Positions 15,422 through 24,731 of a stretch of DNA of 64,000 nucleotides are shown piece by piece. The stretch is taken from the NCBI RefSeq assembly GCF_902499125.1, contig NZ_CABVPX010000023.1, forward strand, positions 62,001-126,000, read 5' to 3'. Position numbers and translations under genes: made by a program. The notes beneath the pieces were generated by a model. The model searched no databases and had not been told where the DNA came from. It was given only the letters and a program-made list of their open reading frames with translations. This DNA is from Burkholderia arboris. GTDB lineage: Bacteria > Pseudomonadota > Gammaproteobacteria > Burkholderiales > Burkholderiaceae. The first letter of the stretch is position 1. Each line of letters starts with the position of its first letter.

Positions 15422-16909
15422 ATGTCCCATTCCCATGCGGCGTCGATTGCCGCGCGCATCGACCGCCTGCCCGCGACGGCCAGCATCTGGACGCTCGTGT
15501 TGTTCCTGAGCGTCGGCGGGTTTTTCGAGGTCTACGACCTGTTCCAGATGACCTACCTGCCGCCGGGGCTGATCCGCGACGGCATCTTTCATGCGGGCTC
15601 GCACGGCGTGTTCGGCATGTCGGACCAGGGCGCGCTTGGCGCGGCGACGTTTGCCGGGCTGTTCGTCGGCGAGATGTTCGTGTCGCGCCTCGCGGACCGC
15701 TTCGGGCGGCGCGCGTTGTTCACCGGCGCGCTGCTGCTCTACACGGCGGCGAGCCTTGCGATGTGCGTGCAGACGCATGCGCTCGGCATCCTCGTGTGCC
15801 GCTTCATCGCGGGTTGCGGCATCGGCGCGGAGCTGATCACGATCGGCGCGTTCCTGACCGAGCTGGTGCCGAAGGCGGTGCGCGGCCGCGCGTTCGCGCT
15901 GTGCTTCGCGGTCGGTTATCTCGCGATGCCCGTGCTCGCGCTGGTGTCGTGGTTATGGGTGCCGCACGATCCGCTCGGGATCTCCGGATGGCGCTGGGTC
16001 GTGCTGCTCGGCGGCAGCGGCGCGGTCGTCGTCTGGTGGCTGCAGTCGCGGTTGCCGGAGTCGCCGCGCTGGCTCGCCCGCAACGGCCGCGAGGCCGAGG
16101 CCGAAGCCGTGCTGCAGCGTCTCGAGCAGGCGGTCGAGCGGGAATCCGGCCGGCCGCTGCCCGCGGTCCCGGCGCCGGCCGCAACTGCGCCGGCCCCGCA
16201 GCGCGCGCCGTCGATGTGGGATGCGCAACATCGCGGCCGCACGGCGATGCTGATCGCGTTCAATGCATTCCTGAGCATCGGCTTCTTCGGCTTCAGCCAG
16301 TGGCTGCCGACGCTGCTGGCCGCGCAGGGCGCGAGCGTCACGAAGAGCCTCTGGTATGCGTTCGTGATCGCGTTCGCGTATCCGGTGTCGCCGTTCGTGG
16401 CGGGCCTGCTCGCCGACCGGATCGAGCGCAAGTGGCTGATCGTCGCGTCGGCGTTCGGTGTCGCGCTGTTCGGCACCGCGTTCGCGATGTCGGCGCAGGC
16501 GCCGTTCGTGATCGCGTTCGGGCTGCTCGTCACGCTGTCCAATACGGTGCTCGCGAGCAACGGCACCGCGTACCAGTCGGAAGTGTTTCCGACCGAGATC
16601 CGCGGGCGCGCGCTCGGCTTCGTGCATTCGATCGGCCGCCTGACGGGAATCGCGAGCAGTTTCATCATCGCGCTGCTGCTCGAACGCGCCGGGGTGTCGG
16701 CCGTGTTCGTGCTGATCGGCGGCAGCATGGTGATCGTGATGGTGTCGATCGGTGTGTTCGGGCCGTATACCAACAACCGGGCGCTGGACGAGATCACGGG
16801 CCGCGGCGGGGAGGGGGGCGAGAGCGGGGCGGCGGTGCGCGGGCTCGCTGTTTTGCCGACTCGGCGTGTCGATGGGCCGCGTAAGGGCGCCGGGGATCGG
16901 GCGGTGTAA
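15422..16909 (+). CDS. MFS transporter, sugar-porter/organic-acid type, module B
   Basis: 495 residues with about twelve hydrophobic segments and MFS loop motifs: SRLADRFGRRALF after helix 2, RFIAGCGIGAELITIGAFLTELVPKAVRGR in helices 4-5, LPESPRWLARNGR between the halves, and AYQSEVFPTEIRGRALGF in the second half. These are typical of the sugar-porter/AAHS families that carry aromatic and other organic acids. The ATG at 15422 follows GAGGAG. After the last helix the protein carries an unusual Gly/Arg-rich tail of about 40 residues (from NNRALDEITGRGG) that does not look native. It lies next to the rearranged prnD remnant, so the 3' end may have been altered. It probably imports the module B substrate. 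Confidence 0.86.
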   Translation: MSHSHAASIAARIDRLPATASIWTLVLFLSVGGFFEVYDLFQMTYLPPGLIRDGIFHAGSHGVFGMSDQGALGAATFAGLFVGEMFVSRLADRFGRRALFTGALLLYTAASLAMCVQTHALGILVCRFIAGCGIGAELITIGAFLTELVPKAVRGRAFALCFAVGYLAMPVLALVSWLWVPHDPLGISGWRWVVLLGGSGAVVVWWLQSRLPESPRWLARNGREAEAEAVLQRLEQAVERESGRPLPAVPAPAATAPAPQRAPSMWDAQHRGRTAMLIAFNAFLSIGFFGFSQWLPTLLAAQGASVTKSLWYAFVIAFAYPVSPFVAGLLADRIERKWLIVASAFGVALFGTAFAMSAQAPFVIAFGLLVTLSNTVLASNGTAYQSEVFPTEIRGRALGFVHSIGRLTGIASSFIIALLLERAGVSAVFVLIGGSMVIVMVSIGVFGPYTNNRALDEITGRGGEGGESGAAVRGLAVLPTRRVDGPRKGAGDRAV

Positions 16910-16966
16910 TGGCGCCGGCGGCAGGTTTCATCACGCCGTCTCGGCCGCCGACTCACGCATCGCCGC

Positions 16967-17244
16967 TCACTCGCGGCGGCGCGGTCGAGCGGTCGCGTCG
17001 GCGACGCGGTCGACCCAGCCGCGGTAGAACGCGCGGTACTTGAGCACGAGCTTGTCGTACTTGCTGTACGCGCCGCCGCCGTCCGGCTTCATCCCGTTCC
17101 AGATCTTGACGTCGTACCCGACGGCCTGTCTGGTCTGGAGTCCGAACAACACGAAGTCGGTCGCGCGGTGCAGTACGCCGCCAACCTTCTTGATCGAGAT
17201 GAGCATGTGCATGACGTTCTTGCCGTCGCTCACCGGCGTCACAC
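16967..17244 (-). pseudogene. prnD: 3' fragment of a second prnD copy
   Basis: On the minus strand, bases 17244-17002 are a 243-bp match, without gaps and with ten mismatches, to the 3' end of prnD at 27292-27534. The encoded piece runs from VTPVSDGKNVMHML to YRAFYRGWVDRV, then continues ADATARPRRRE to a stop at 16967. The Rieske and iron-binding domains are absent and there is no start signal, so it cannot make a working oxygenase. The first residue after the shared region is Ala, as I recall for the native PrnD end (RVASER). This fragment may therefore keep more of the original 3' junction than the intact gene does. Confidence 0.9.
17002..17244 (-). repeat. inverted repeat of the prnD 3' end, left copy
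   Basis: 243 bp, 233 identical to the reverse complement of the copy at 27292-27534. The two copies point outward around a block of about 10.05 kb (17245-27291) that holds the LysR, SDR and LysE genes and prnABC plus most of prnD. Homology stops abruptly at both edges. Confidence 0.93.
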
Positions 17245-17937
17245 GCCACCGTGGGCGCAAGCAACTGCGGCGTGAGGCGGGGACGGGCGACCGGTTGGGG
17301 GGCGCTCGCCTTTTGATCATCGACCGAAATCGGCCTGATCAGGCTGCGGGGGCTGGTTTTCGATTAGCGCGTCATGAATGGAAAACTTGCAATGCGCTCG
17401 TTGCTGCGCCGTCAGCGATTACGGTGGCGGCCTTCGGGCAGAAGCCGCTCGATCGGCGCGCGACACGGCGGGTCATGATCGCCGTGATGAATGCAAGTTG
17501 ACATAAATACAACGGAAATTTTTTCGATTCCAACGGGCGACTGCCGGTATGTCGGCTGACGAGCATTGACAATTCCGCGGGGTTCCACGCTTCCTGGATG
17601 CCAGAATCATTGTCGTATAGGCGTTGTTGGTCATCGGATCGCCCCAACGTTCGGAATTGTCTTACGCAGACATCGGCGAACGGCATGAAAGGAACCTTAC
17701 CACTACGGCACGATTGCCAATTCAAACTCGGGGGGGCGCACAACACGTGACCACTGCGGCTGGTCGCGGCAACACCATCGCGGGGAGTTGACACGGTCTT
17801 CGCGACGCCGCGCACGGCGACTACTTTATTTTTGCCTACGTCTACGAAGCGCTGAATTGCCGGCCAACGGGGGAGTATGTCGATCCGGGGCCGGTCCGGC
17901 GGTTGCACATCATCGTCTTCGCGTGGGGCGGCATGCG
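17245..17937. other. non-coding or degenerate DNA, 693 bp
   Basis: No frame on either strand gives a protein I recognise, and base composition shifts several times across the stretch, with an AT-rich patch around 17500-17540. It lies between the prnD fragment and a LysR gene and is probably rearrangement debris. I found no transposase or terminal repeats. Confidence 0.5.
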
Positions 17938-18840
17938 TCAATCGCAAGCGCCGAATGGTGCTTGCCATTTCCGCACATGATCGATCAACGCCCGCAGCTT
18001 CGGCACCATGTTGCGCCGCTGCGGAAAGTAGAGAAAGAAGCCGGGAAACGGCGGCAGGAACGCCTCCAGCAACGGCACGAGCGAGCCGTCGTCGAAATGC
18101 GCGCGCAGGCAGTCCTCGGGGGCGAACGTGATGCCGCCGCCCGCCAGCGCGAGACGCAGCATCAGGCGCAGATCGTTCGTCGTCAGTTGTGGTTCGACCG
18201 CGACGTCGAAAGGGCGGCCGTCTTCCACGAACTCCCAGCGGTAAGGCGCCAACTCCGGCGCCAGCCGCCAGCCGATACAGCGGTGCCGGACGAGCTCGTC
18301 GGGGTGACGGGGCGCGCCGTGCTTCTCGACGTAATCGGGAGAGGCCGCCGCCCGTTCGCGTTGCTCGCCGCCCAGCGGCACGGCAATCATGTCCTTCTCG
18401 ATTACCTGTCCCAGCCGGATCCCGGCATCGAATCCGCGCTCGACGATATCGAATTCCTCGTCCGTCACGGTTACGTCGATGGTCATGTCGGGATAACACT
18501 CCGCAAAGCTTGCCAGCAACGGACCTGACAGGAAGGGTTCGGCGATCGACGTGGCCGTGAGCCGAAGATGGCCGCGCGGCGCGTCGGTCGTGCCCGTTGC
18601 ATCGAGCGCGCTGCCGATGTCGACGAGCGGCCCTTCCAGCGATTGAACCAGCTGCATGCCCGCGTCGGTCAACTGAACCGACCGCGTGGTGCGCACGACG
18701 AGCGCGACGCCGAGCGTGTCTTCGAGCCGCCGGATGCCTTGGCTAACCGCAGAACGGGTGACGCCCATCCGGTCGGCCGCGGCGCGGAAATTCCGTTCTT
18801 TCGCGACGGCGAGGAGCAGCGGCAGAAGATTCAGGTCCAT
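17938..18840 (-). CDS. LysR-type transcriptional regulator
   Basis: 300 residues. The N-terminal helix-turn-helix reads MDLNLLPLLLAVAKERNFRAAADRMGVTRSAVSQGIRRLEDTLG, followed by the linker and a PBP2 effector domain (RGHLRLTATSIAEPFLSGPLLASFAECYPD). The C-terminal FPQRRNMVPKLRALIDHVR is typical of the CrgA/YafC-like subgroup. It is divergent from the SDR gene at 18940 with 99 bases between the start codons, the usual arrangement for a LysR protein controlling the neighbouring oxidoreductase. No direct link to pyrrolnitrin synthesis is visible. Confidence 0.9.
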   Translation of the reverse strand: MDLNLLPLLLAVAKERNFRAAADRMGVTRSAVSQGIRRLEDTLGVALVVRTTRSVQLTDAGMQLVQSLEGPLVDIGSALDATGTTDAPRGHLRLTATSIAEPFLSGPLLASFAECYPDMTIDVTVTDEEFDIVERGFDAGIRLGQVIEKDMIAVPLGGEQRERAAASPDYVEKHGAPRHPDELVRHRCIGWRLAPELAPYRWEFVEDGRPFDVAVEPQLTTNDLRLMLRLALAGGGITFAPEDCLRAHFDDGSLVPLLEAFLPPFPGFFLYFPQRRNMVPKLRALIDHVRKWQAPFGACD

Positions 18841-18939
18841 ATCATTGTCCAGTTACGCTAACCAACCCATCCAGTATTCACCATCTACAAGCGACAGAGA
18901 AGCAACGATATCGTCCTGTCATCGAAACAGGGAGGTGTC

Positions 18940-19662
18940 ATGGACAAAGTCATTCTCATCACCGGCGCGTCGAGCGGAATCGGCGAAGGCATCGCGCGCG
19001 AGCTGGGCGTACCGGGCGCGAAGCTCATGCTGGGCGCGCGGCGCACGGACCGGCTCGACGCCATCGCGCGCGATCTTCGCGTGGCAGGCGCGGCAGTCGA
19101 GACCTGCGCGCTCGACGTGACCGAGCGCCGTTCGGCGCAGGCGTTCGCGGATGCGGCACTGGAAACGTGGGGGCGGATTGACGTGCTGGTGAACAACGCG
19201 GGCATCATGCCGCTGTCGCCGCTCGCGGCCGGCCATCACGACGAATGGGACCGCATGATCGACGTCAACATCAAGGGCGTCCTGTGGAACATCGCGGCCG
19301 TGCTACCGCACATGGACGCGCGTGGCGCCGGGCAGATCATCAACATCGCGTCGATCGGCGCGCTGTCGGTGGTGCCAACCGCCGCCGTCTACTGTGCGAC
19401 GAAGTTCGCGGTGCGCGCGTTGACGGAAGGCCTGCGCCAGGAGCATCCGGCACTGCGGATTACCTGCATCAATCCTGGCGTCGTCGAAAGCGAGCTGGCA
19501 GACACGATCACGCACGCGCAGACCCAGGCGTTCATGCGCGAATACCGTGCGATCGCGCTGCAACCGGCGGATATCGGGCGCGCGGTACGCCACGTGATCG
19601 AGTCGCCGGCGAGCGTCAGCGTGAACGAACTCACGATCCGGCCGACGGGCCAGACGAGCTGA
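18940..19662 (+). CDS. short-chain dehydrogenase/reductase (classical SDR)
   Basis: 240 residues. The cofactor motif is ITGASSGIGEG at residues 7-17, the structural motif is LVNNAGIMP near 85, and the catalytic set is Ser in INIASIGALS with YCATK about twelve residues later. The ARR after the second strand suggests NADP preference. GGGAGG lies about eight bases before the ATG. It is divergent from a LysR gene and followed after 26 bases by a second, interrupted SDR gene. The substrate is unknown; it is unlikely to belong to the four-enzyme pyrrolnitrin pathway. Confidence 0.9.
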   Translation: MDKVILITGASSGIGEGIARELGVPGAKLMLGARRTDRLDAIARDLRVAGAAVETCALDVTERRSAQAFADAALETWGRIDVLVNNAGIMPLSPLAAGHHDEWDRMIDVNIKGVLWNIAAVLPHMDARGAGQIINIASIGALSVVPTAAVYCATKFAVRALTEGLRQEHPALRITCINPGVVESELADTITHAQTQAFMREYRAIALQPADIGRAVRHVIESPASVSVNELTIRPTGQTS

Positions 19663-19688
19663 ACCACCGTTTCCCCAAGGAGCAACCG

Positions 19689-20462
19689 ATGAACGATCAA
19701 TCGCCCGTGTGGTTCATTTCCGGCGCATCGTCCGGCCTCGGCCGTGCGCTTGCCGACGCCGTGCTCGAACGCGGCCGGCGTGCGGTTGTGACCGCCCGCC
19801 GGCCCGACAGCCTGTCCGATCTCACCGGCCGGTACGGCGAACGCGCGCTTGCGTCGCCGCTCGACGTCACCGATCCGGCCTCGATCGCAAGCGCCGTCGA
19901 ACAGGCGCGATCGCGTTTCGGCGCGATCGACGTGCTCGTCAACGGCGCCGGCTGCGGCTATCTCGCCGCGATCTAGGAAGGCGAGGAGCGCGAGATCCGC
20001 GCGCAGTTCGAGGTCAACGTGTTAGGCCTCAACGCACTGACGCAGCGGATCCTTCCCGGCATGCGGCAGCAGCGCCGCGGCCACATCTTCAACATGTCGT
20101 CGCTCGGCGGGCTCGTCGCGTTTGCCGCGACTGGCTACTATCACGCGACGAAATTCGCGGTCGAGGCCCTGTCCGAATCGCTGTCTCATGAACTCGCGCC
20201 GCTGGGCATTCGCGTGACGATCGTCGAGCCGGGCGCGTTTTGCACCGACTGGGCGGGGCGTTCGATGATTGAAGCCGCGAGTCGGATCGACGACTACGCG
20301 GAAACGGCGGGAAAGCGCCGCGCGGCGGCACGCGCGGTGTCGGGCAAGCCGCCCGGTGACCCGGCGCGCGCGGCTTTCGCGATCATCGGCGCGTACGACG
20401 CCGACGAGCCGCCGATGTTTACCGAGAACCGGTTCGCGCCGCGATTTTTAGTGTCGTTTTAG
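19689..20462 (+). pseudogene. second SDR gene interrupted by an in-frame amber codon
   Basis: The frame starts at ATG 19689 (MNDQSPVWFISGASSGLGRALADAV, cofactor motif) and runs to TAG at 19974-19976, after GAGCGYLAAI. The same frame then continues without a shift as EGEEREIRAQFEVNVLGLNALT to the catalytic SSLGG and YYHATK and ends at 20462. GAG to TAG at 19974 would explain the break, because homologues have an acidic residue there. The C-terminus (MFTENRFAPRFLVSF) is also unlike the family and short. The codon splits the cofactor and catalytic halves, so without readthrough the enzyme is dead. AAGGAG precedes the start. Confidence 0.85.
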
Positions 20463-20514
20463 TGTTCGTGTTGACGAAGGCAATGCAAGGAGGAAAGCGC
20501 GCGCCATGACCGCC

Positions 20515-21117
20515 TCACCGATTGAGCACGGAACTCGCCAGCGTTGCTGCGAACGTCAGCAACACAAGCGAGGAGCACCGTAACACGATAGACGCCAGTC
20601 GACCTTCCGCACGATTCATGAGCAGCAGTCGCCCCGACCGGGACCATACCAGTCCTATCGGAATCAGGGTGATCAGAAATACGCCTGTCGACAACAAAAA
20701 AATATCGAGCGATCTGAATGCCGCCTCCGGGAAAATTGCGCTTGAAAATAACAAAGCCTTGGGATTCATCAAGGTCGCAAAGAAAAGCCCTCGGAACCCC
20801 AGCGGCGGTGAGTCAGTCGCATCGAAGTTGGCACCTTTGAACCACATACTCACTGCGAGGTAGAATATGAACATGGCGCTGATCAACTTTACGCAGCTGA
20901 CAATCCATGGATATTGCGTCGCCAAAGACCAGAGAAAAAATCCCCATACGGTAATGGCTATCACGTAGCCTGACGCCTCCGCCGCGACCAGCCTGCACGC
21001 ACCACGAAGATTCAGCTTGAGCCCGGCAGAAAGCAGCAGCGTGTTTGTCGGCCCGGGTACCAGCAGCACAATGGCGACGTAGAACGACATTTTTAGAATG
21101 GGACTCAATGTCAACAT
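20515..21117 (-). CDS. LysE/RhtB-family amino-acid exporter
   Basis: 200 residues, the family's usual length, with about six hydrophobic segments. The N-terminal VLLVPGPTNTLLLSAGLKLNLRGACRLVAAEASGY contains the family PGP motif and Gly-rich helix. NPKALLFSSAIFPEAAF matches the conserved NPK segment between helices 4 and 5. The gene is clearly more AT-rich than the chromosomal genes around it, suggesting separate ancestry. It converges on the broken SDR gene with 52 bases between. Whether it exports an amino acid or a product linked to the neighbouring prn genes cannot be told. Confidence 0.88.
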   Translation of the reverse strand: MLTLSPILKMSFYVAIVLLVPGPTNTLLLSAGLKLNLRGACRLVAAEASGYVIAITVWGFFLWSLATQYPWIVSCVKLISAMFIFYLAVSMWFKGANFDATDSPPLGFRGLFFATLMNPKALLFSSAIFPEAAFRSLDIFLLSTGVFLITLIPIGLVWSRSGRLLLMNRAEGRLASIVLRCSSLVLLTFAATLASSVLNR

Positions 21118-21971
21118 CGACTAACCTCGTCTTTCTAACGATTTGCTTTGTGAAATTATTGATTGTGCTATGGCTGAGAGTGACGAAGAGTGAATTTGTC
21201 ATGGGCTGCCGGAATGTCGACGCACACGCGATAACTTGATTTTTCGACGACGAGAAAGAGCGCGATCGAGCTTGATCTGTTTATGTCCTTGAGAGATGAG
21301 CCGGCCAGCCGGGATCCTGACACCGTACCGCTGCCAGCCGGCTTGATTGCCGCCCCCGGGCCGAGTCCCGCCGGTCCGATGATCGCCATATTCGATAGCG
21401 CGGCGCCGACGGCACAAGAGAAAACTTTCTTCTTTGACTTCGCGTGGCATGCAAGGCGATGGTGTCGGTACCCATAATTGTCATGCCAAGTAGGTTCCCG
21501 GAATATTGTCAGGGAATCATAGGTGGTGGAGAGCGTCGCTGGCAACTCTTCTTTCTCGCGTTTGAAATTCTTAAACACCGGGGACGCTTGTTCCATTTAC
21601 TCGTTGCGCGATATGGGCTCGGAGTTTGATTTTTTATGTATCTAATTAAAATCGGAGAAGGTGCAATAGTCATTGCTATTGACTCGGAATTTTTGAGAAT
21701 TCGTCTGACGGGGGCAAGTGGGGACTGTTTGGTGATCATGCGCTAATCATCAGGCTGTTTACAAATATAAACTTCAATTCGAAATTATTTCACCCCGACG
21801 CTGATGGTGTGGAATTTCGATGGAATGCAATGAAATCTGGTGATCGAAAAATAAAAATACTGTCAAATATATCAGTTTGATTTAAATAATCGTCGGCTTA
21901 TTCTGAATGCGGATCAATTGACCACCGTTGCAGAAGTCCATTCGGGTTTTGAATCCTATGGGAAGCGTGCC
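21118..21971. other. AT-rich upstream region of prnA, 854 bp
   Basis: No convincing gene. Frames of up to about 140 codons exist on the minus strand (21596-21168) but show no recognisable domain or start signal. The last 200 bases are very AT-rich (TTGATTTAAATAATCG near 21876) and probably contain the prn promoter, though I cannot fix a -35/-10 pair with confidence. Confidence 0.5.
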
Positions 21972-23588
21972 ATGAGCAATCCGATCAAGAATATCGTCAT
22001 CGTGGGCGGCGGCACCGCGGGCTGGATGTCCGCCTCGTACCTCGTCCGGGCGCTTCAGCAGCAGGCGAACATTACGCTCGTCGAGTCCGAGGCGATCCCC
22101 CGGATCGGCGTGGGCGAGGCGACCATCCCGAATCTGCAGAAGGTGTTCTTCGACTTCCTCGGGATACCGGAGCGGGAGTGGATGCCCCAGGTGAACGGCG
22201 CGTTCAAGAGCGCCATCAAGTTCGTGAACTGGAGGAAGTCTCCCGACCCCTCGCGCGACGACTACTTCTACCATTTGTTCGGCAGCGTGCCGAACTGCGA
22301 CGGCGTGCCGCTTACCCACTACTGGCTGCGCAAGCGCGAACACGGCTTCCAGCAGCCGATGGAGTACGCCTGCTATCCGCAGCCCGAGGCGCTCGACGCC
22401 AAGCTGGCACCGTGCCTGCCCGACGGCACCCGCCAGATGCCCCACGCGTGGCACTTCGACGCGCACCTGGTGGCCGATTTTCTGAAGCGCTGGGCCGTCG
22501 GGCGCGGGGTGAAACGCGTGGTCGACGAGGTCGTGGAGGTCCACCTGAACGAGCGCGGTTACATCTCCAGCCTGTCCACCAAGGAGGGTCGGACGCTGGA
22601 GGCGGACCTGTTCATCGACTGCTCCGGCATGCGAGGGCTCTTGATCAACCAGGCCCTGAAGGAGCCCTTCATTGACATGTCCGACTACCTGCTGTGCGAC
22701 AGCGCGGTCGCCAGCGCCGTGCCCAACGACGACGCGCGCGTGGGGATCGAGCCGTACACCTCCGCGATCGCCATGAACTCGGGGTGGACCTGGAAGATTC
22801 CGATGCTGGGACGGTTCGGCAGCGGCTACGTGTTCTCGAGCAAGTTCACCTCGCGCGACCAGGCCACTGCCGACTTCCTCAACCTCTGGGGCCTCCCGGA
22901 CAAGCAGCCGCTCAACCAGATCAAGTTCCGGGTCGGGCGCAACGGGCGGGCGTGGGTCAACAACTGCGTCGCGATCGGGCTGTCGTCGTGCTTTCTGGAG
23001 CCCCTGGAATCGACGGGGATCTACTTTATCTACGCGGCGCTTTACCAGCTCGTGAAGCACTTCCCCGATGCCTCGTTCGATCCGCGGTTGAGAGACGCGT
23101 TCAACGCCGAGATCGTCTACATGTTCGACGACTGCCGGGATTTCGTCCAGGCGCACTATTTCACCACGTCGCGCGACGACACACCGTTCTGGCTCGCGAA
23201 CCGGCACGACTTGCGGCTCTCGGACGCCATCAGGGAGAAGGTTGAACGTTACAAGGCGGGGTTGCCGCTGACCACCACGTCGTTCGACGACGCCACGTAC
23301 TACGAAACGTTCGACTACGAATTCAAGAACTTCTGGTTGAACGGAAACTACTACTGCATCTTCGCCGGCTTGGGCATGCTGCCGGACCGGTCGCTGCCGC
23401 TCTTGCGGCACCGGCCGGAGTCGATCGACAAGGCCGAGGCGATGTTCGCCCGCATCCGGCGCGAGGCCGAGCGTCTGCGGACGAGCCTGCCGACGAACTA
23501 CGACTACCTGCGGTCGCTGCGTGAGGGCGACGCGGGGTTGTCTCGCAGCCAGCCCGGGCCGGCGCTCGCAACGCCGGAGATCCTGTAG
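21972..23588 (+). CDS. prnA: tryptophan 7-halogenase PrnA
   Basis: 538 residues, the length of Pseudomonas PrnA. It chlorinates L-tryptophan at C7 using FADH2, O2 and chloride, the first step of pyrrolnitrin synthesis. Visible features are the FAD motif VGGGTAGWMS (residues 11-20), the halogenase signature GWTWKIP with W272, W274 and P277, the lysine that forms the chloramine/HOCl relay at K79 (AFKS), and E346 (FLEPLES). The true start is ATG 21972 (MSNPIKNIVIVGG); an upstream in-frame ATG at 21918 would add 18 residues absent from known PrnA. It needs a separate flavin reductase. The stop overlaps the prnB start by one base. Confidence 0.98.
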   Translation: MSNPIKNIVIVGGGTAGWMSASYLVRALQQQANITLVESEAIPRIGVGEATIPNLQKVFFDFLGIPEREWMPQVNGAFKSAIKFVNWRKSPDPSRDDYFYHLFGSVPNCDGVPLTHYWLRKREHGFQQPMEYACYPQPEALDAKLAPCLPDGTRQMPHAWHFDAHLVADFLKRWAVGRGVKRVVDEVVEVHLNERGYISSLSTKEGRTLEADLFIDCSGMRGLLINQALKEPFIDMSDYLLCDSAVASAVPNDDARVGIEPYTSAIAMNSGWTWKIPMLGRFGSGYVFSSKFTSRDQATADFLNLWGLPDKQPLNQIKFRVGRNGRAWVNNCVAIGLSSCFLEPLESTGIYFIYAALYQLVKHFPDASFDPRLRDAFNAEIVYMFDDCRDFVQAHYFTTSRDDTPFWLANRHDLRLSDAIREKVERYKAGLPLTTTSFDDATYYETFDYEFKNFWLNGNYYCIFAGLGMLPDRSLPLLRHRPESIDKAEAMFARIRREAERLRTSLPTNYDYLRSLREGDAGLSRSQPGPALATPEIL

Positions 23589-24673
23589 TGGAGCGCGCCC
23601 TGGGCCGGGCATGCGCATTCGCGGCCACGCACGCCACGGTGGCGGCCTGCGATCCGCTGCGGGCGAGGGCGCTCGTTCTGCAGTTGCCGGGCCTGAACCG
23701 CAAGAAGGACGTGCCCGGCATCGTCGGTCTGTTGCGCGAGTTCCTCCCGGCGCATGGGATGCCGTCCGGCTGGGGCTTCGTCGAAGCCGCCGCCGCGATG
23801 CGGGACATCGGATTCTTCCTGGGGTCGCTCAAACGGCACGGACACGAGCCCGTGGACGTGGTGCCCGGGCTCGAGCCGGTGCTGCTTGACCTGGCGCGCG
23901 CGACCGGCCTGCCGCCGCGCGAGACGCTCCTGCATGTGACGGTCTGGAACCCCGCGTCGGCCGACGCGCAGCGGAGCTACACCGGGCTGCGCGACGAAGC
24001 GCACCTGCTCGAGAGCGTGCGCATCTCGATGGCGGCCCTCGAGGCGGCCATCGCGTTGATCGTCGAGCTGTCCGACGTGCCGTTGCAGTCGCCCGCGTTC
24101 GCGGAAGGGAGCGACGAGCTGGCGGCCTATCTTCAGAAAATGGTCGAATCGATCGTTTACGCTTACCGCTTCATCTCGCCGCAAGTCTTCTACGACGAGC
24201 TTCGCCCCTTCTACGAACCGATTCGAGTCGGAGGCCAGAGCTACCTCGGCCCCGGTGCCGTCGAAATGCCCCTCTTCGTGCTGGAGCACGTCCTGTGGGG
24301 CTCGCAATCGGACCACCCGGCTTATCGAGAATTCAAGGAGACCTACCTGCCCTACGTGCTTCCGGCGTTCAGGTCGGTTTACGCCCGGTTCGCCGGGCAG
24401 CCGGCGCTCGTCGACCGCGTGCTCGGCGAGGCGCAAGCGGCCCGCGCGCGGGGCGAGTCTGTCGGGGCAGGGCTGGCGGCCCTAGAGCGGGTCTTCGAGG
24501 TCCTGCTGCACTTCCGGGCGCCTCACCTCAAACTGGCGGAGCGGACGTACGAAGCCGGGCGAAGCGGACCCGCAATCGGCAGCGGGGGGTACGCGCCCAG
24601 CATGCTCGGCGATCTGCTCACGCTCACGCGGGCCGCTCGGTCTCGCCTCCGTGCTGCGCTCGACGGGCCCTGA
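23588..24673 (+). CDS. prnB: PrnB, heme-dependent monodechloroaminopyrrolnitrin synthase
   Basis: 361 residues, as in known PrnB. This heme enzyme, structurally related to tryptophan and indoleamine dioxygenases, rearranges 7-chlorotryptophan and decarboxylates it to monodechloroaminopyrrolnitrin. The proximal heme ligand His313 is present (FRAPHLKLAE), as are the conserved blocks SIVYAYRFISPQVFYDELRPFYEP and SYLGPGAVEMPLFVLEHVLWGSQS. Translation starts at GTG 23588 (MERALGRACAF), whose G is also the last base of the prnA TAG. The coupling explains the missing Shine-Dalgarno. Confidence 0.97.
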   Translation: MERALGRACAFAATHATVAACDPLRARALVLQLPGLNRKKDVPGIVGLLREFLPAHGMPSGWGFVEAAAAMRDIGFFLGSLKRHGHEPVDVVPGLEPVLLDLARATGLPPRETLLHVTVWNPASADAQRSYTGLRDEAHLLESVRISMAALEAAIALIVELSDVPLQSPAFAEGSDELAAYLQKMVESIVYAYRFISPQVFYDELRPFYEPIRVGGQSYLGPGAVEMPLFVLEHVLWGSQSDHPAYREFKETYLPYVLPAFRSVYARFAGQPALVDRVLGEAQAARARGESVGAGLAALERVFEVLLHFRAPHLKLAERTYEAGRSGPAIGSGGYAPSMLGDLLTLTRAARSRLRAALDGP

Positions 24674-24731
24674 CACCTGACACCTGACGCGCGCGGCCAT
24701 GTGTTCCATCTCACCAGGAGAGCTTGCCCCC

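Noticed and set aside
17372..17937. C-terminal continuation or separate gene beside the LysR gene
   Set aside because: The frame passes the true LysR stop at 17938 only in a different phase; the peptide has no homology that I recognise.
21168..21596. 142-residue minus-strand frame upstream of prnA
   Set aside because: No recognisable domain, start signal or codon bias; overlapping frames of similar length exist on other strands in the same AT-rich stretch.
21918..21971. Upstream start for PrnA giving 18 extra residues
   Set aside because: Known PrnA proteins begin at the MSNPIKNIVI-like sequence and have 538 residues; the extra part is not conserved.
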